This document shows, piece after piece, positions 8,649 to 17,257 of a DNA stretch of 64,000 nucleotides (position 1 is its first letter; every line of letters starts with the position of its first letter). The notes under the pieces are model-generated. The model searched no databases. It was not told the origin of the DNA and saw only the letters and a list, made by a program, of their open reading frames with translations. The stretch is from Mogibacterium neglectum (GTDB lineage: Bacteria; Bacillota; Clostridia; Peptostreptococcales; Anaerovoracaceae): contig NZ_CP128647.1 of NCBI RefSeq assembly GCF_030644205.1, positions 620,001 through 684,000 of the forward strand, written 5' to 3'. The translations under genes were made by a program, and so were the position numbers.

Positions 8649-9614
8649 ATGAATATTTCACTTGTAGTTGTTTTTATAGTATCATTACTTATTTCGACAA
8701 TAGGAACCAAACTTCTGATTCCATTTCTCAAACAGAAGCAGTTTGGTCAGTTCATTCGAGAAGAAGGTCCAGAGGCTCATAAAAAGAAAGCTGGTACACC
8801 GACTATGGGAGGTGTCATGATTGTTCTTGGCATTGTAGCAGGGCTTGCATATGCGATATTCACAAACGGAAATGCCGCTGACACTTTTGCGATAATCTTT
8901 ACAATGCTTGTATTTGGTGCTATAGGATTTCTTGATGATTTTGAGAAAATTGCCAAGAAGAACAATCTGGGACTAACAGCTAAGCAGAAGATATTGCTGC
9001 AAGTTTTGCTAAGCCTTGGGATAGGTATATATATGATACTTGGTGGCAATGGGACAGATGTGCTCATTCCGTTTGTAAATGTTTATGTGAATTTCGGAGT
9101 GCTCTTTATGCCTTTCGTAATTCTGACAGAAGTCGCAATGTCCAACGGAGTTAATTTGTCCGATGGGCTTGATGGGCTCGCGTCATCAGTAACACTTGTT
9201 GTAGTGATTCTGCTTGCTGTAGTGGGATATACACACGATGTATACATCTTAACGGTTAGTGGACTGGCTATTGCGGGCTCGTTGATTGGTTTCCTAGTTT
9301 TCAACAAGTATCCAGCAAAGATATTTATGGGTGATACAGGATCAATGGCACTGGGAGGAGTTCTTTCAGCAATTGCCATTGTAAGTAAAACTGAATTCTT
9401 ACTTCCGATAGCTGGCATAATATATGTAGTAGAATCGCTTTCGGTTATTATTCAGGTAGTATACTTTCGTAAGACAGGTGGCAAGAGGTTCTTTCGTATG
9501 GCGCCTATCCACCACCATTTTGAACTAGGTGGTATGAAAGAGTACAACGTAGTAAAACTATTTACACTCGTAACAGTATGCTCGAGTGTAGTTGCATATT
9601 TCTCAGTTGCATAG
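8649..9614 (+). CDS. mraY: Phospho-MurNAc-pentapeptide transferase MraY
   Basis: Polytopic membrane enzyme that transfers phospho-MurNAc-pentapeptide to undecaprenyl phosphate, making lipid I. 321 residues and about ten membrane segments. Motifs seen: KKAGTPTMGGVMI, FLDDFEKI (Asp pair), the NLSDGLDGLASS metal/nucleotide site, FMGDTGSMALGG and the histidine loop RMAPIHHHFELGG. RBS AGGAAGAGG precedes ATG 8649. murD follows 19 bp downstream. Confidence 0.98.
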   Translation: MNISLVVVFIVSLLISTIGTKLLIPFLKQKQFGQFIREEGPEAHKKKAGTPTMGGVMIVLGIVAGLAYAIFTNGNAADTFAIIFTMLVFGAIGFLDDFEKIAKKNNLGLTAKQKILLQVLLSLGIGIYMILGGNGTDVLIPFVNVYVNFGVLFMPFVILTEVAMSNGVNLSDGLDGLASSVTLVVVILLAVVGYTHDVYILTVSGLAIAGSLIGFLVFNKYPAKIFMGDTGSMALGGVLSAIAIVSKTEFLLPIAGIIYVVESLSVIIQVVYFRKTGGKRFFRMAPIHHHFELGGMKEYNVVKLFTLVTVCSSVVAYFSVA

Positions 9615-9633
9615 AACTGGTTAGGAGTGAATT

Positions 9634-11022
9634 ATGAGTTACGCAGTTGATGAGTACAGAAGAGAAGTCGCAGATAAAAATATACTTGTTGTAGGCATGG
9701 GGCGCTCTGGGATGGCGGCTGTAAAAGAACTCCATGCTCTTGGTTCTACTATAACAGCACAGGACATCAATACAGTAGACAAGATAGATCCTAAATTCAT
9801 AACATTCCTAGATAGAGAAGGTATCGAATATTATTTTGGATCGACACCGGAACACATGGATATCTTTGATATAGTCGTACTTAGTCCAGGAGTAAATCCA
9901 AATCTTGGATTCCTTAACGATGCAAGGAGCAAGGGTGTAGAAGTGATTGGAGAACTCGAGATGGCATATAGATTATCTCGTGGTAAGTTTGTAGCGATTA
10001 CTGGCACTAATGGTAAGACGACAACTACAAGCCTGATAGGAAAAATTTTTGAAGAGTCTGGCAGGAAGTATACTGTGGTTGGCAATATAGGAGTTGCTAC
10101 TATTTCAAAGGTACAGGACTCAACGGATGACGAATGGATGATAACCGAGGCTAGCAGTTTCCAACTCGAAACAGTTTTAAAATTCAAGCCGGTAGTATCT
10201 GTAATACTTAATTTTACTCCAGATCACCTTAATAGACATGGTAATATGGAAGCTTATGGTGCGTGTAAAGCGGCAATAGGTAAGAACCAATCTTCTGACG
10301 AGTATATGGTCATAAACTATGATGATAAGGCATGTCTTGCTCTTGGTGCTAACACCAAGGCTAGGCTTGTACCATTTAGCAGAATAGAAGAGCTTGAATT
10401 CGGAGCTTGTTTAGACGATGGCTACATAGTAATAAGAGATGAGAATGGAATAGTTCACCAAATTTGCAGTAAAGATGAGTTAAAAATAATTGGTAACCAT
10501 AATCTGGAGAATGCTCTTGCGGCAGCTGCAGTTTCGTTCTTTACAGGAATAGAGACAGATGTCATTGCTTACGCACTTAAGAAATTTCCCGGTGTTGAAC
10601 ATAGAATAGAATACTGTGGGATTGTTGATGGAGCAAAGTTCTATAACGATTCAAAGGGAACGAATGTCGATGCTTCAATAATCGCGCTAAAAGCACTAGA
10701 AAAGGATATCATCCTAATCGCAGGAGGGGATGGAAAATCTCAGGACTTTACTGAGCTCGGAGAAAACCTGCCAGTACGTGTAAAGGCACTTGTTTTATTA
10801 GGGAGAGATGCAAAAGATATTGAGAAGGCAGCAAGGAATGCTGGATTTTCAAATATTTACCATGAAAATGATATGAATGATTGTGTAAAGAAAGCACATG
10901 AAATCTCCGAAGCTGGAGATAAGGTACTGCTGTCACCTGCTTGTGCAAGCTGGGATATGTATGATAATTATGAACAGCGGGGTAACCATTTTAAAAATTG
11001 TGTAAATCAGCTGCTTAGATAG
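9634..11022 (+). CDS. murD: UDP-MurNAc-L-alanine--D-glutamate ligase MurD
   Basis: Adds D-Glu to UDP-MurNAc-L-Ala in the cytoplasm. 462 residues. The N-terminal Rossmann-like domain has VVGMGRSGMAA. The ATPase P-loop is GTNGKTTT (from residue 124), followed by FQLETV, NHNLENALAAAA and the C-terminal YNDSKGTNVDAS and LLSPACASWDMYDNYEQRG, the last being a MurD signature. RBS TTAGGAGTG precedes ATG 9634. It lies between mraY and ftsW, the usual order. Confidence 0.97.
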   Translation: MSYAVDEYRREVADKNILVVGMGRSGMAAVKELHALGSTITAQDINTVDKIDPKFITFLDREGIEYYFGSTPEHMDIFDIVVLSPGVNPNLGFLNDARSKGVEVIGELEMAYRLSRGKFVAITGTNGKTTTTSLIGKIFEESGRKYTVVGNIGVATISKVQDSTDDEWMITEASSFQLETVLKFKPVVSVILNFTPDHLNRHGNMEAYGACKAAIGKNQSSDEYMVINYDDKACLALGANTKARLVPFSRIEELEFGACLDDGYIVIRDENGIVHQICSKDELKIIGNHNLENALAAAAVSFFTGIETDVIAYALKKFPGVEHRIEYCGIVDGAKFYNDSKGTNVDASIIALKALEKDIILIAGGDGKSQDFTELGENLPVRVKALVLLGRDAKDIEKAARNAGFSNIYHENDMNDCVKKAHEISEAGDKVLLSPACASWDMYDNYEQRGNHFKNCVNQLLR

Positions 11023-11064
11023 TGGTTAGTGTTCATTAGAGTTTGGGATAAAGGGTAGCCAGAA

Positions 11065-12282
11065 TTGAAAAAACGGAGCAATATTAAAAATTCAAAACAG
11101 GTAAACAAGTTAAAGGCGGAAGATTACACTAGGACTAGCAAGCTATCATCGAATCGTAAGTTTTTTAAGGGTGCGATGAGCAGCTTGTATACGGAAAGTG
11201 ATTTCACCATACTTTTATTGGTCGCGGCTCTTACTATGTTCGGTGTTGTTATGGTGTTTAGTGCGGGCTATTATTCTACACTTGCGAAATCAACAGATGC
11301 ATATTACTTTCTCAAGAGACAAGTTGCTTTTGCCGTCTCTGGTTTTGCAATTCTGTTTGTTTTTTCAAAGATAGACTATCATTCATATTCTAAGTATTAC
11401 AAGCAGATTGCGCTGTTTAGCTTACTGATGCTAATGCTGCTTTTTACACCTCTTGGTGTAACCGTTAATTTTGCGAGGCGATGGATATTTATAGGACCAA
11501 TCAGAATTACGCCTAGTGAAATATCAAAGCTAGCCATGATTATCTTTACGGCTACCTATCTTGCGGAGCATCCTAACAAAGCAAAACAAGGGATTACTGG
11601 AATGTCAACGATATTGGCACTTATGGCGGTTCATGCAGCTTTGATTATCAAGCAGCCAAATCTTTCTACGGCAATTGTAATAGTAGCCATTATGATTGGT
11701 ATTTTATTTGTAGGCGGTTTAGCTTGGAAATACATTGTCATTGCGTTTGGTAGCTTGGGTGTGGGCATGGTCTCAATTCTGATATTTTTTAGACATACTC
11801 ACTGGTACTCCAGACTTACCAACTGGATGGATCCATTTAGGGATGCTCAAGGCGAAGGATACCAAGTTTCACAGTCCATAATTGCACTAGGAAATGGCGG
11901 CTTCAAAGGGTTAGGACTTGGAAATAGCATATCCAAAAACTTATATTTACCAGAGCCGCAGAATGACTTTATTCTAGCCATAATAGGTGAAGAACTCGGC
12001 TTCGTAGGAATCTTTATAATGATGATTGTATACCTTGTTCTAATATGGAGATGTATCATGGTTTCATCTAAGGCCAAGGATAAGCTAGGCTTATTCATGG
12101 GTGCTGGAATTGCTATTATGCTGGGGTTACAGGTTATTGTAAATGTTGCTGTTGTAACCGCATCTATGCCGGCAACAGGTATCACATTGCCGTTCGTCAG
12201 CTATGGTGGAACATCATTGTGGGTATTTATGGCATCGATGGGCATAATGCTAAATATATCTAAGCAAGGAAGGGCGAAATAG
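11065..12282 (+). CDS. ftsW: FtsW, septal peptidoglycan glycosyltransferase (SEDS)
   Basis: SEDS-family polymerase working with the division PBP. About ten membrane segments. Motifs: VMVFSAGYY, ARRWIFIGPIRITPSEISKL, a long extracellular loop around WMDPFRDAQGEGYQVSQS, DFILAIIGEELGF and LPFVSYGGTSLW. The start is uncertain: TTG 11065 gives a 37-residue Lys-rich cytoplasmic tail and has AAAGGG about 10 bp upstream; ATG 11176, with AAGGG close by, would start just before the first membrane segment. murG follows after 2 bp, so the two are probably translationally coupled. Confidence 0.95.
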   Translation: MKKRSNIKNSKQVNKLKAEDYTRTSKLSSNRKFFKGAMSSLYTESDFTILLLVAALTMFGVVMVFSAGYYSTLAKSTDAYYFLKRQVAFAVSGFAILFVFSKIDYHSYSKYYKQIALFSLLMLMLLFTPLGVTVNFARRWIFIGPIRITPSEISKLAMIIFTATYLAEHPNKAKQGITGMSTILALMAVHAALIIKQPNLSTAIVIVAIMIGILFVGGLAWKYIVIAFGSLGVGMVSILIFFRHTHWYSRLTNWMDPFRDAQGEGYQVSQSIIALGNGGFKGLGLGNSISKNLYLPEPQNDFILAIIGEELGFVGIFIMMIVYLVLIWRCIMVSSKAKDKLGLFMGAGIAIMLGLQVIVNVAVVTASMPATGITLPFVSYGGTSLWVFMASMGIMLNISKQGRAK

Positions 12283-12284
12283 AT

Positions 12285-13397
12285 ATGAGAATTATTTTAA
12301 CTGGGGGAATCACTGGTGGTCATATTTACCCTGCATTAGCGATTGCAGATCAATTCAAAGAAATAGATAAGGATGCAGAGTTCCTATACCTAGGTTCTGA
12401 TGAGGGTATGGAACGCTATATCGTACCAAAATACGGATATGATTTAAAGTATATCGATTCCAGGTGGTTTGACAGAAGCAGTCCGCTTAAACTCGCTAAG
12501 ACACTTTTCAAAAACGAAAGGGGTAAGAGACAGGCGATTAGGGTAATGAAGCAGTTTAAGCCTGATCTTGTGATGAGCACAGGCAGCTTTGTAAGCGTGC
12601 CAGTAGTTTTAGCAGCAAGAACTCTTAAGATCCCGATATATATTCATGAGCAGAATGCTTATCCTGGTGTAGCCAATAAGCTCCTTTCTAAGTATGCTAG
12701 AAGGGTATTTCTCGGGTTTGAGGCAGCAAGAAAGTACTTTCCTAGTGAGAAAGTAGTGTATACAGGAAATCCAGTTAGAAGTGAATTTGGAGAGCAAAAT
12801 AGGGAACTTGCACGTTCTGAACTAGGCATAGCGCAGGATGACTTTGTTGTCTTGATCTTTGGAGGTAGTTTAGGTGCTGAGACTATTAACGATATAGGAC
12901 TTGCGATAATTAACAAATACGGAAATGATGGCAATGTAACTATCTTGTTCGGTACAGGCAAGGATTACTATGAACACGTCAATGATAGATTGACCATGGA
13001 TGGCAAGAAAATACCTACAAATGTCAGAGTGATGCCTTATATTTCTGAAATGGTAAAGATGTTGTCTGCAAGCAATGTAATTATATGTAGATCGGGTGCG
13101 CTTTCAACTGCGGAAGTAACCATGGCTGGACGCGCAGCTATTTTTATTCCATCACCAAATGTTACAGGAGATCATCAATATTACAATGCGAAAGCCGTAG
13201 CCGATAACGGAGGCGCCGTTCTTATCACCGAAGACGGCGATGTAGAGGTTAGGGTACTCAATGCTTTAAAGGCTCTTAGTACAGATGCATCTATTTTAAA
13301 GGATATGGAAGAAGGAAGCTATAAATCAGCTCCAGTCGATGCTGCAAAGATAATTTGTGAAGAGATAATTAGTGACGTAAAAGCTAGACGGAGATAG
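12285..13397 (+). CDS. murG: Lipid II synthase MurG
   Basis: Peripheral membrane glycosyltransferase adding GlcNAc to lipid I. 370 residues with two GT-B domains. The N-terminal Gly loop reads GGITGGHIYPALAIA (usual GGGTGGHIYP, with the third Gly replaced by Ile). Also seen: MSTGSFVSVP, IHEQNAYPG, FGGSLGAETIN and the UDP-GlcNAc-site region VIICRSGALSTAEVTMAGRA. It starts 2 bp after ftsW and ends 8 bp before ftsQ. Confidence 0.97.
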   Translation: MRIILTGGITGGHIYPALAIADQFKEIDKDAEFLYLGSDEGMERYIVPKYGYDLKYIDSRWFDRSSPLKLAKTLFKNERGKRQAIRVMKQFKPDLVMSTGSFVSVPVVLAARTLKIPIYIHEQNAYPGVANKLLSKYARRVFLGFEAARKYFPSEKVVYTGNPVRSEFGEQNRELARSELGIAQDDFVVLIFGGSLGAETINDIGLAIINKYGNDGNVTILFGTGKDYYEHVNDRLTMDGKKIPTNVRVMPYISEMVKMLSASNVIICRSGALSTAEVTMAGRAAIFIPSPNVTGDHQYYNAKAVADNGGAVLITEDGDVEVRVLNALKALSTDASILKDMEEGSYKSAPVDAAKIICEEIISDVKARRR

Positions 13398-13405
13398 GGG
13401 GTTCA

Positions 13406-14602
13406 ATGAAAGAGGATAAAAAGACCAAACCTGAACTCAATAAAGAAGAATACCTAGAATCACTTTTTAACGGTGCTAAAGATGAACTAGAAGCATATAT
13501 AGTATCTAATGACCAGTCAGATTCTGATGAGAAGTCAGAAGAACAAGTTAATATAGATACAAAATCAGAAAATTCGGATATTATAGAGTCAAAAAATAAC
13601 CTGGAAAACATTTCTGAATCAAAACTTTATAATGTATCCAATATTTCTAATAGTGGCTCAGATGCGTCTGAGACCGACGATGATAGTGATATTGATCAGC
13701 ATATAGAAGATGATTTCCTAGAATCAGATATACCAGAAGCAGAAGGGGTATCACAGACCAAGGAAAGTGAAAAGCTTGATGAATTAGAGACTGACGATAA
13801 TGAAAAATCCGGGGGGTTGGCTGAAAAAAAATCAAAATCAGATATAGATGATATCGAGAAGCGCCGGATAAAACGCAAACGAAAGCTAAAGATGCCAGGT
13901 TTTTTTACGAGAATCTTCATCATTTTAGGAATTATAATTGCAGGTGCAGCGTTTTCTTTATCAAGCTTCTTTACTGTAGATACAATTGATGTACAGGGTA
14001 ATAAATATTTTACTGATGAAGAGATTTCAAATATGGCACATGCGAGAACAGGGCAGAACATTATTTATAAACTTAACAAGGGGAATATGCTTAATTACCT
14101 CGAAAAAAACCCATATATCGAGGAAGCCAGAGTTTATAGAAAGTTACCTAGCACGATTGTTATAAATGTAAAAGAGAGAATGCAGATAGCAGCCCTGACT
14201 TATGGAGATCAGTTCCTCATAATAGATAACAAAGGAACTCTTCTAAGGGTAACTAAAACAAAGCCAAAGCTAACAATTGTCACAGGGTTTAAGGTTAAAA
14301 AGGTGAAACTGGGGGATCCTGTAGAGGTAAGCAGTCCAGATTTATTCAAAGAACTGTTATCGCTGCTGAAGTCAATGAAAGCTGGGGATATTTACTTCAC
14401 GAAAATAAATATTACGGAACTCTTTATAACGGCAAATGTATATGATTCGCTAGTCGTAAAAAGCAAGTATAAGGATCTCAAAGACAATATCGATAAAGGA
14501 CGGCTGCATAAGGTGCTCAATGAACTGTTCAAAAGAAATATCAAGCGAGGTACAATTACAATTTCCTCCGATGGATATGCATCATTCACACCAGAATTAT
14601 AG
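13406..14602 (+). CDS. ftsQ: Cell-division protein FtsQ/DivIB with long acidic N-terminal tail
   Basis: Bitopic divisome scaffold. 398 residues. Residues 1 to about 140 are Ser/Asp/Glu-rich and probably disordered, followed by a basic patch (RRIKRKRKLK), one membrane segment (about 170-192) and the extracytoplasmic POTRA domain beginning FTVDTIDVQGNKYF, with the FtsQ-type segments YIEEARVYRKLPSTIVINVKER (given here as two adjoining stretches, YIEEARVYRKLPS and TIVINVKER). RBS ATAGGGGG precedes ATG 13406. The tail is much longer than in most DivIB proteins. It is the last gene before the ftsZ promoter region. Confidence 0.93.
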   Translation: MKEDKKTKPELNKEEYLESLFNGAKDELEAYIVSNDQSDSDEKSEEQVNIDTKSENSDIIESKNNLENISESKLYNVSNISNSGSDASETDDDSDIDQHIEDDFLESDIPEAEGVSQTKESEKLDELETDDNEKSGGLAEKKSKSDIDDIEKRRIKRKRKLKMPGFFTRIFIILGIIIAGAAFSLSSFFTVDTIDVQGNKYFTDEEISNMAHARTGQNIIYKLNKGNMLNYLEKNPYIEEARVYRKLPSTIVINVKERMQIAALTYGDQFLIIDNKGTLLRVTKTKPKLTIVTGFKVKKVKLGDPVEVSSPDLFKELLSLLKSMKAGDIYFTKINITELFITANVYDSLVVKSKYKDLKDNIDKGRLHKVLNELFKRNIKRGTITISSDGYASFTPEL

Positions 14603-14750
14603 ATAACGAATATTATTTATTTGTTAATCAAAAACAATAAAAAACCATGTATTTTGTGGTATGAATGCAAAAAAGAACCGTATATATAGTGCATTGTGTT
14701 ATTCAATATGATATTATTAGTTAGATTTAGTCGATAATAGGAGGGGCTTT
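14603..14750 (+). promoter_or_regulatory. AT-rich ftsZ upstream region; promoter expected but not pinned
   Basis: 148 bp between ftsQ and ftsZ with no clear T-run terminator. TTGTGT (14694-14699) and TATTAT (14712-14717) are too close together for a standard promoter; TATATA at 14681 lacks a well-placed -35. AGGAGGGG (14739-14746) is a strong RBS for ftsZ. I infer a separate ftsZ promoter here but cannot place it. Confidence 0.35.
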
Positions 14751-15893
14751 ATGATGGAATTTGTTTCAGACTTCGTATCCAGCACTGATAATGCTGCGAT
14801 TATCAAAGTCGTAGGTGTAGGCGGCGGCGGTTGTAACGCCATAAATAGAATGGTTGACGAGAATCTTCAAGGTGTAACCTTTATTGCGGTTAACACTGAC
14901 AAGCAGGCTCTTGCAAAATGCAAAGCTGAAGTAAAGATTCAGATAGGAGAGAAGCTAACAGGTGGTCGTGGTGCAGGTGCTAATCCTGAGATTGGACAGA
15001 AAGCAGCTGAGGAGACTCTAGAGGAGATTTCAGGTTATCTGCAGGATGCAGATATGGTGTTTGTTACCGCAGGCATGGGTGGTGGAACTGGTACAGGTGC
15101 TGCACCAATCATCGCTAAGGCTGCAATGGACTGCGGCGCATTGACAGTTGCAGTAGTGACTAAGCCATTTTCGTTTGAAGGTAAGAAGCGTTGGAACAGA
15201 GCGACAAAGGGTATTCAGTATCTGACTAATTTTGTTGACTCTCTAGTTATCATTCCAAACGATAGACTTATTGATTCAAGTGAGAAGAACACTACAATGC
15301 TTGAGGCATTTTCAATGGCTGATGATGTATTAAGGCAGGGTGTTCAGGGCATCTCTGATCTTATTTCTGAGTACGGAATCGTTAATGTTGACTTTGCAGA
15401 CGTTAAGACCATCATGGAGGGCAGAGGAGTTGCTCACATGGGTGTTGGTATTGGCACAGGAGACAATAGAATTGAGGATGCAGTTAGAAATGCTATCGAG
15501 AGTCCTCTTCTTGAAACATCAATCGATGGAGCAAGATCCATACTTCTATATGTTTGTGGTGGATATGATATGGGGATGCAGGACATCAGCAAGATTGCAA
15601 GCAAGATTCAAGACGAGGCTGATCCAGATGCGAATATCATATTCGGAGCTACAGTCAATGAAAATATGAATGATAAAGTGTCTATTACACTTATCGCAAC
15701 AGATTTCACAAGCGGTGGTCTTTCTGCTCCAATCAATGAGACTCCTGAAGTTGCATCACCTAGTGTTCGTGGAACACGCGTTAATGTCGACGGACTTGAG
15801 GGGCAGATTGTTGACATGAGCGACTTCATGAAGGAAGACCACAAGGACAATAGTGGATCATCTGATTTTGATGTTCCTGATTTCCTTAAGTAG
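14751..15893 (+). CDS. ftsZ: Cell-division tubulin homologue FtsZ
   Basis: GTPase that polymerises into the Z-ring. 380 residues. Seen: [26 protein letters not shown], the tubulin signature GGGTGTG (within residues 108-116), [11 protein letters not shown], and a C-terminal linker ending in the partner-binding peptide DFDVPDFLK. The start MMEF resembles MLEF of Bacillus FtsZ; the second ATG (14754) is also possible. No ftsA lies beside it, so membrane anchoring must rely on genes elsewhere (SepF or a distant FtsA). Its stop overlaps the next gene's start as TAGTG. Confidence 0.99.
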   Translation: MMEFVSDFVSSTDNAAIIKVVGVGGGGCNAINRMVDENLQGVTFIAVNTDKQALAKCKAEVKIQIGEKLTGGRGAGANPEIGQKAAEETLEEISGYLQDADMVFVTAGMGGGTGTGAAPIIAKAAMDCGALTVAVVTKPFSFEGKKRWNRATKGIQYLTNFVDSLVIIPNDRLIDSSEKNTTMLEAFSMADDVLRQGVQGISDLISEYGIVNVDFADVKTIMEGRGVAHMGVGIGTGDNRIEDAVRNAIESPLLETSIDGARSILLYVCGGYDMGMQDISKIASKIQDEADPDANIIFGATVNENMNDKVSITLIATDFTSGGLSAPINETPEVASPSVRGTRVNVDGLEGQIVDMSDFMKEDHKDNSGSSDFDVPDFLK

Positions 15894-16738
15894 TGGAAGC
15901 TTATAACGAATATGGCAGGAAGACTAATGATGAGTCATATCGATTCATTAGCTCCCCTGACAACGATAAGATACGTCGCGTTAATAAACTTAGTAGAAAG
16001 AAATACCGCGATAAGAAGGGTGAGTTCGTTATCGAAGGAATTAACCTCGTAAGAGCGGCACTGAGTAAATCGCAACACATCAAGCTCGTTCTCATATCAG
16101 ATGATTTCGATTATGGAGAGATAGCTGATGCGCTAGCTGAAGACGTTGATTATCGGAATATATACCTGATTCCGCGCTTTCTGTTTGATAAGATAAGCGA
16201 TGCGGAAAATGGAGCTGGAATTATGGCAGTCGTTGATAAACGTTCCTATAGTTTGAAGACTATAACCAGCTTAGAACCTATTGGTACAGGTAATATTCTC
16301 GTGCTAGATAGACTTCAGGACCCGGGCAATATAGGAACTATGATTAGGACCGCTGTTGCTACAGGGTATTCGGTTGTTGCAACTCTTAAAGGTACGGCGG
16401 ATATATATTCACCTAAAGTGCTGCGAGCTTCAGCAGGAATGATATTTGGGATTTCTGTTATAGAACTTGCAGATGCTGAAGAATTAAAGGGTTTAGTATC
16501 GGTACTTGATAAAAAGATTGTTGTTACAGATCCAAGAGAAGGGTGCCCTTATTATGAGTGTAACCTTGAAAATGATATAGCACTCATTATAGGAAATGAA
16601 GGCAATGGTGTTAGTGACGAGATTATGGAATGTTCTGACGTCCGTGTGACTATACCAATGCAAGGTGAAGTTGAATCACTTAATGCAGCGATTTGCGCTT
16701 CGATACTTATGTACGAGGCGGTAAGGGCTGATGAGTGA
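15893..16738 (+). CDS. TrmH/SpoU-family RNA 2'-O-ribose methyltransferase
   Basis: SPOUT-fold methyltransferase of rRNA or tRNA. 281 residues. The N-terminal SpoU substrate-binding part has NDKIRRVNKLSRKKYRDKKG and FVIEG. The catalytic domain has motif 1 LDRLQDPGNIGTMIRTA, motif 2 ALIIGNEGNGVS and motif 3 TIPMQGEVESLNAAICASI. The start is GTG 15893, overlapping the ftsZ stop by one base (TAGTG); no downstream in-frame ATG precedes the conserved region. The overlap suggests translational coupling to ftsZ. The target nucleotide is unknown. Confidence 0.93.
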   Translation: MEAYNEYGRKTNDESYRFISSPDNDKIRRVNKLSRKKYRDKKGEFVIEGINLVRAALSKSQHIKLVLISDDFDYGEIADALAEDVDYRNIYLIPRFLFDKISDAENGAGIMAVVDKRSYSLKTITSLEPIGTGNILVLDRLQDPGNIGTMIRTAVATGYSVVATLKGTADIYSPKVLRASAGMIFGISVIELADAEELKGLVSVLDKKIVVTDPREGCPYYECNLENDIALIIGNEGNGVSDEIMECSDVRVTIPMQGEVESLNAAICASILMYEAVRADE

Positions 16739-16777
16739 TAATGCGGATACAACGTTTATAGCAGAATGGAGTATATT

Positions 16778-17257
16778 ATGGAAAAATGCAAAGCAGACGT
16801 TACAATCTGTGGCAATGACTATGTCCTGTCTGGAGATAAGAGTGAGGATAAGATTAAGGAAATTGCCAAGTACGTTGACGATGAGCTTAGACATACCAGT
16901 AAGATGCTTAATAGCAATCCAAATTATAGAAGTGCGGTTCTTACAGCTATTAACTTGGCTGAGAAACTCATGGATAATAGTGATTTGCTGCTTAAGCTAC
17001 AGACTGAGAATCATCAGCTCGATAACGATGTTAAGCACTATATCTCGCTCTGGGAGGATGCTAAGCTACAGGTATCTGATCTGAAGGATAAGATGACAAC
17101 TGCATCAGATATGAATGTTCAGGAGAGTGAGAAGTATAAGGCTTTAGAAACCAAGTGTTCGGAACTTGAAAGTGCTTACTTCGATCTCCAGATGGAGAAT
17201 ACTAATCTCAAGAACGAAATTAGGAACTTGCAGAAGTTCAGAGGCGAGAATGAATAA
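16778..17257 (+). CDS. zapA: Cell-division protein ZapA
   Basis: FtsZ-bundling protein. 159 residues. The N-terminal ZapA domain reads KADVTICGNDYVLSG...KEIAKYVDDELRHTSKM, followed by SAVLTAINLAEKLM and a long C-terminal coiled coil (about residues 75-150). ATG 16778 was chosen because GGAG (16768-16771) is well spaced; ATG 16766 would place that RBS inside the gene. The coiled coil is longer than in E. coli ZapA, as in many Clostridia. Its end overlaps mutS2 by 8 bp (ATGAATAA). Confidence 0.9.
   Translation: MEKCKADVTICGNDYVLSGDKSEDKIKEIAKYVDDELRHTSKMLNSNPNYRSAVLTAINLAEKLMDNSDLLLKLQTENHQLDNDVKHYISLWEDAKLQVSDLKDKMTTASDMNVQESEKYKALETKCSELESAYFDLQMENTNLKNEIRNLQKFRGENE

Noticed and set aside
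14694-14717. TTGTGT/TATTAT as the ftsZ promoter
   Set aside because: The spacer is only 12 bp, too short for a sigma-A promoter.
16731-17084. 117-codon frame overlapping zapA
   Set aside because: It is in the wrong frame across zapA, whose coiled coil and ZapA motif give the real product.
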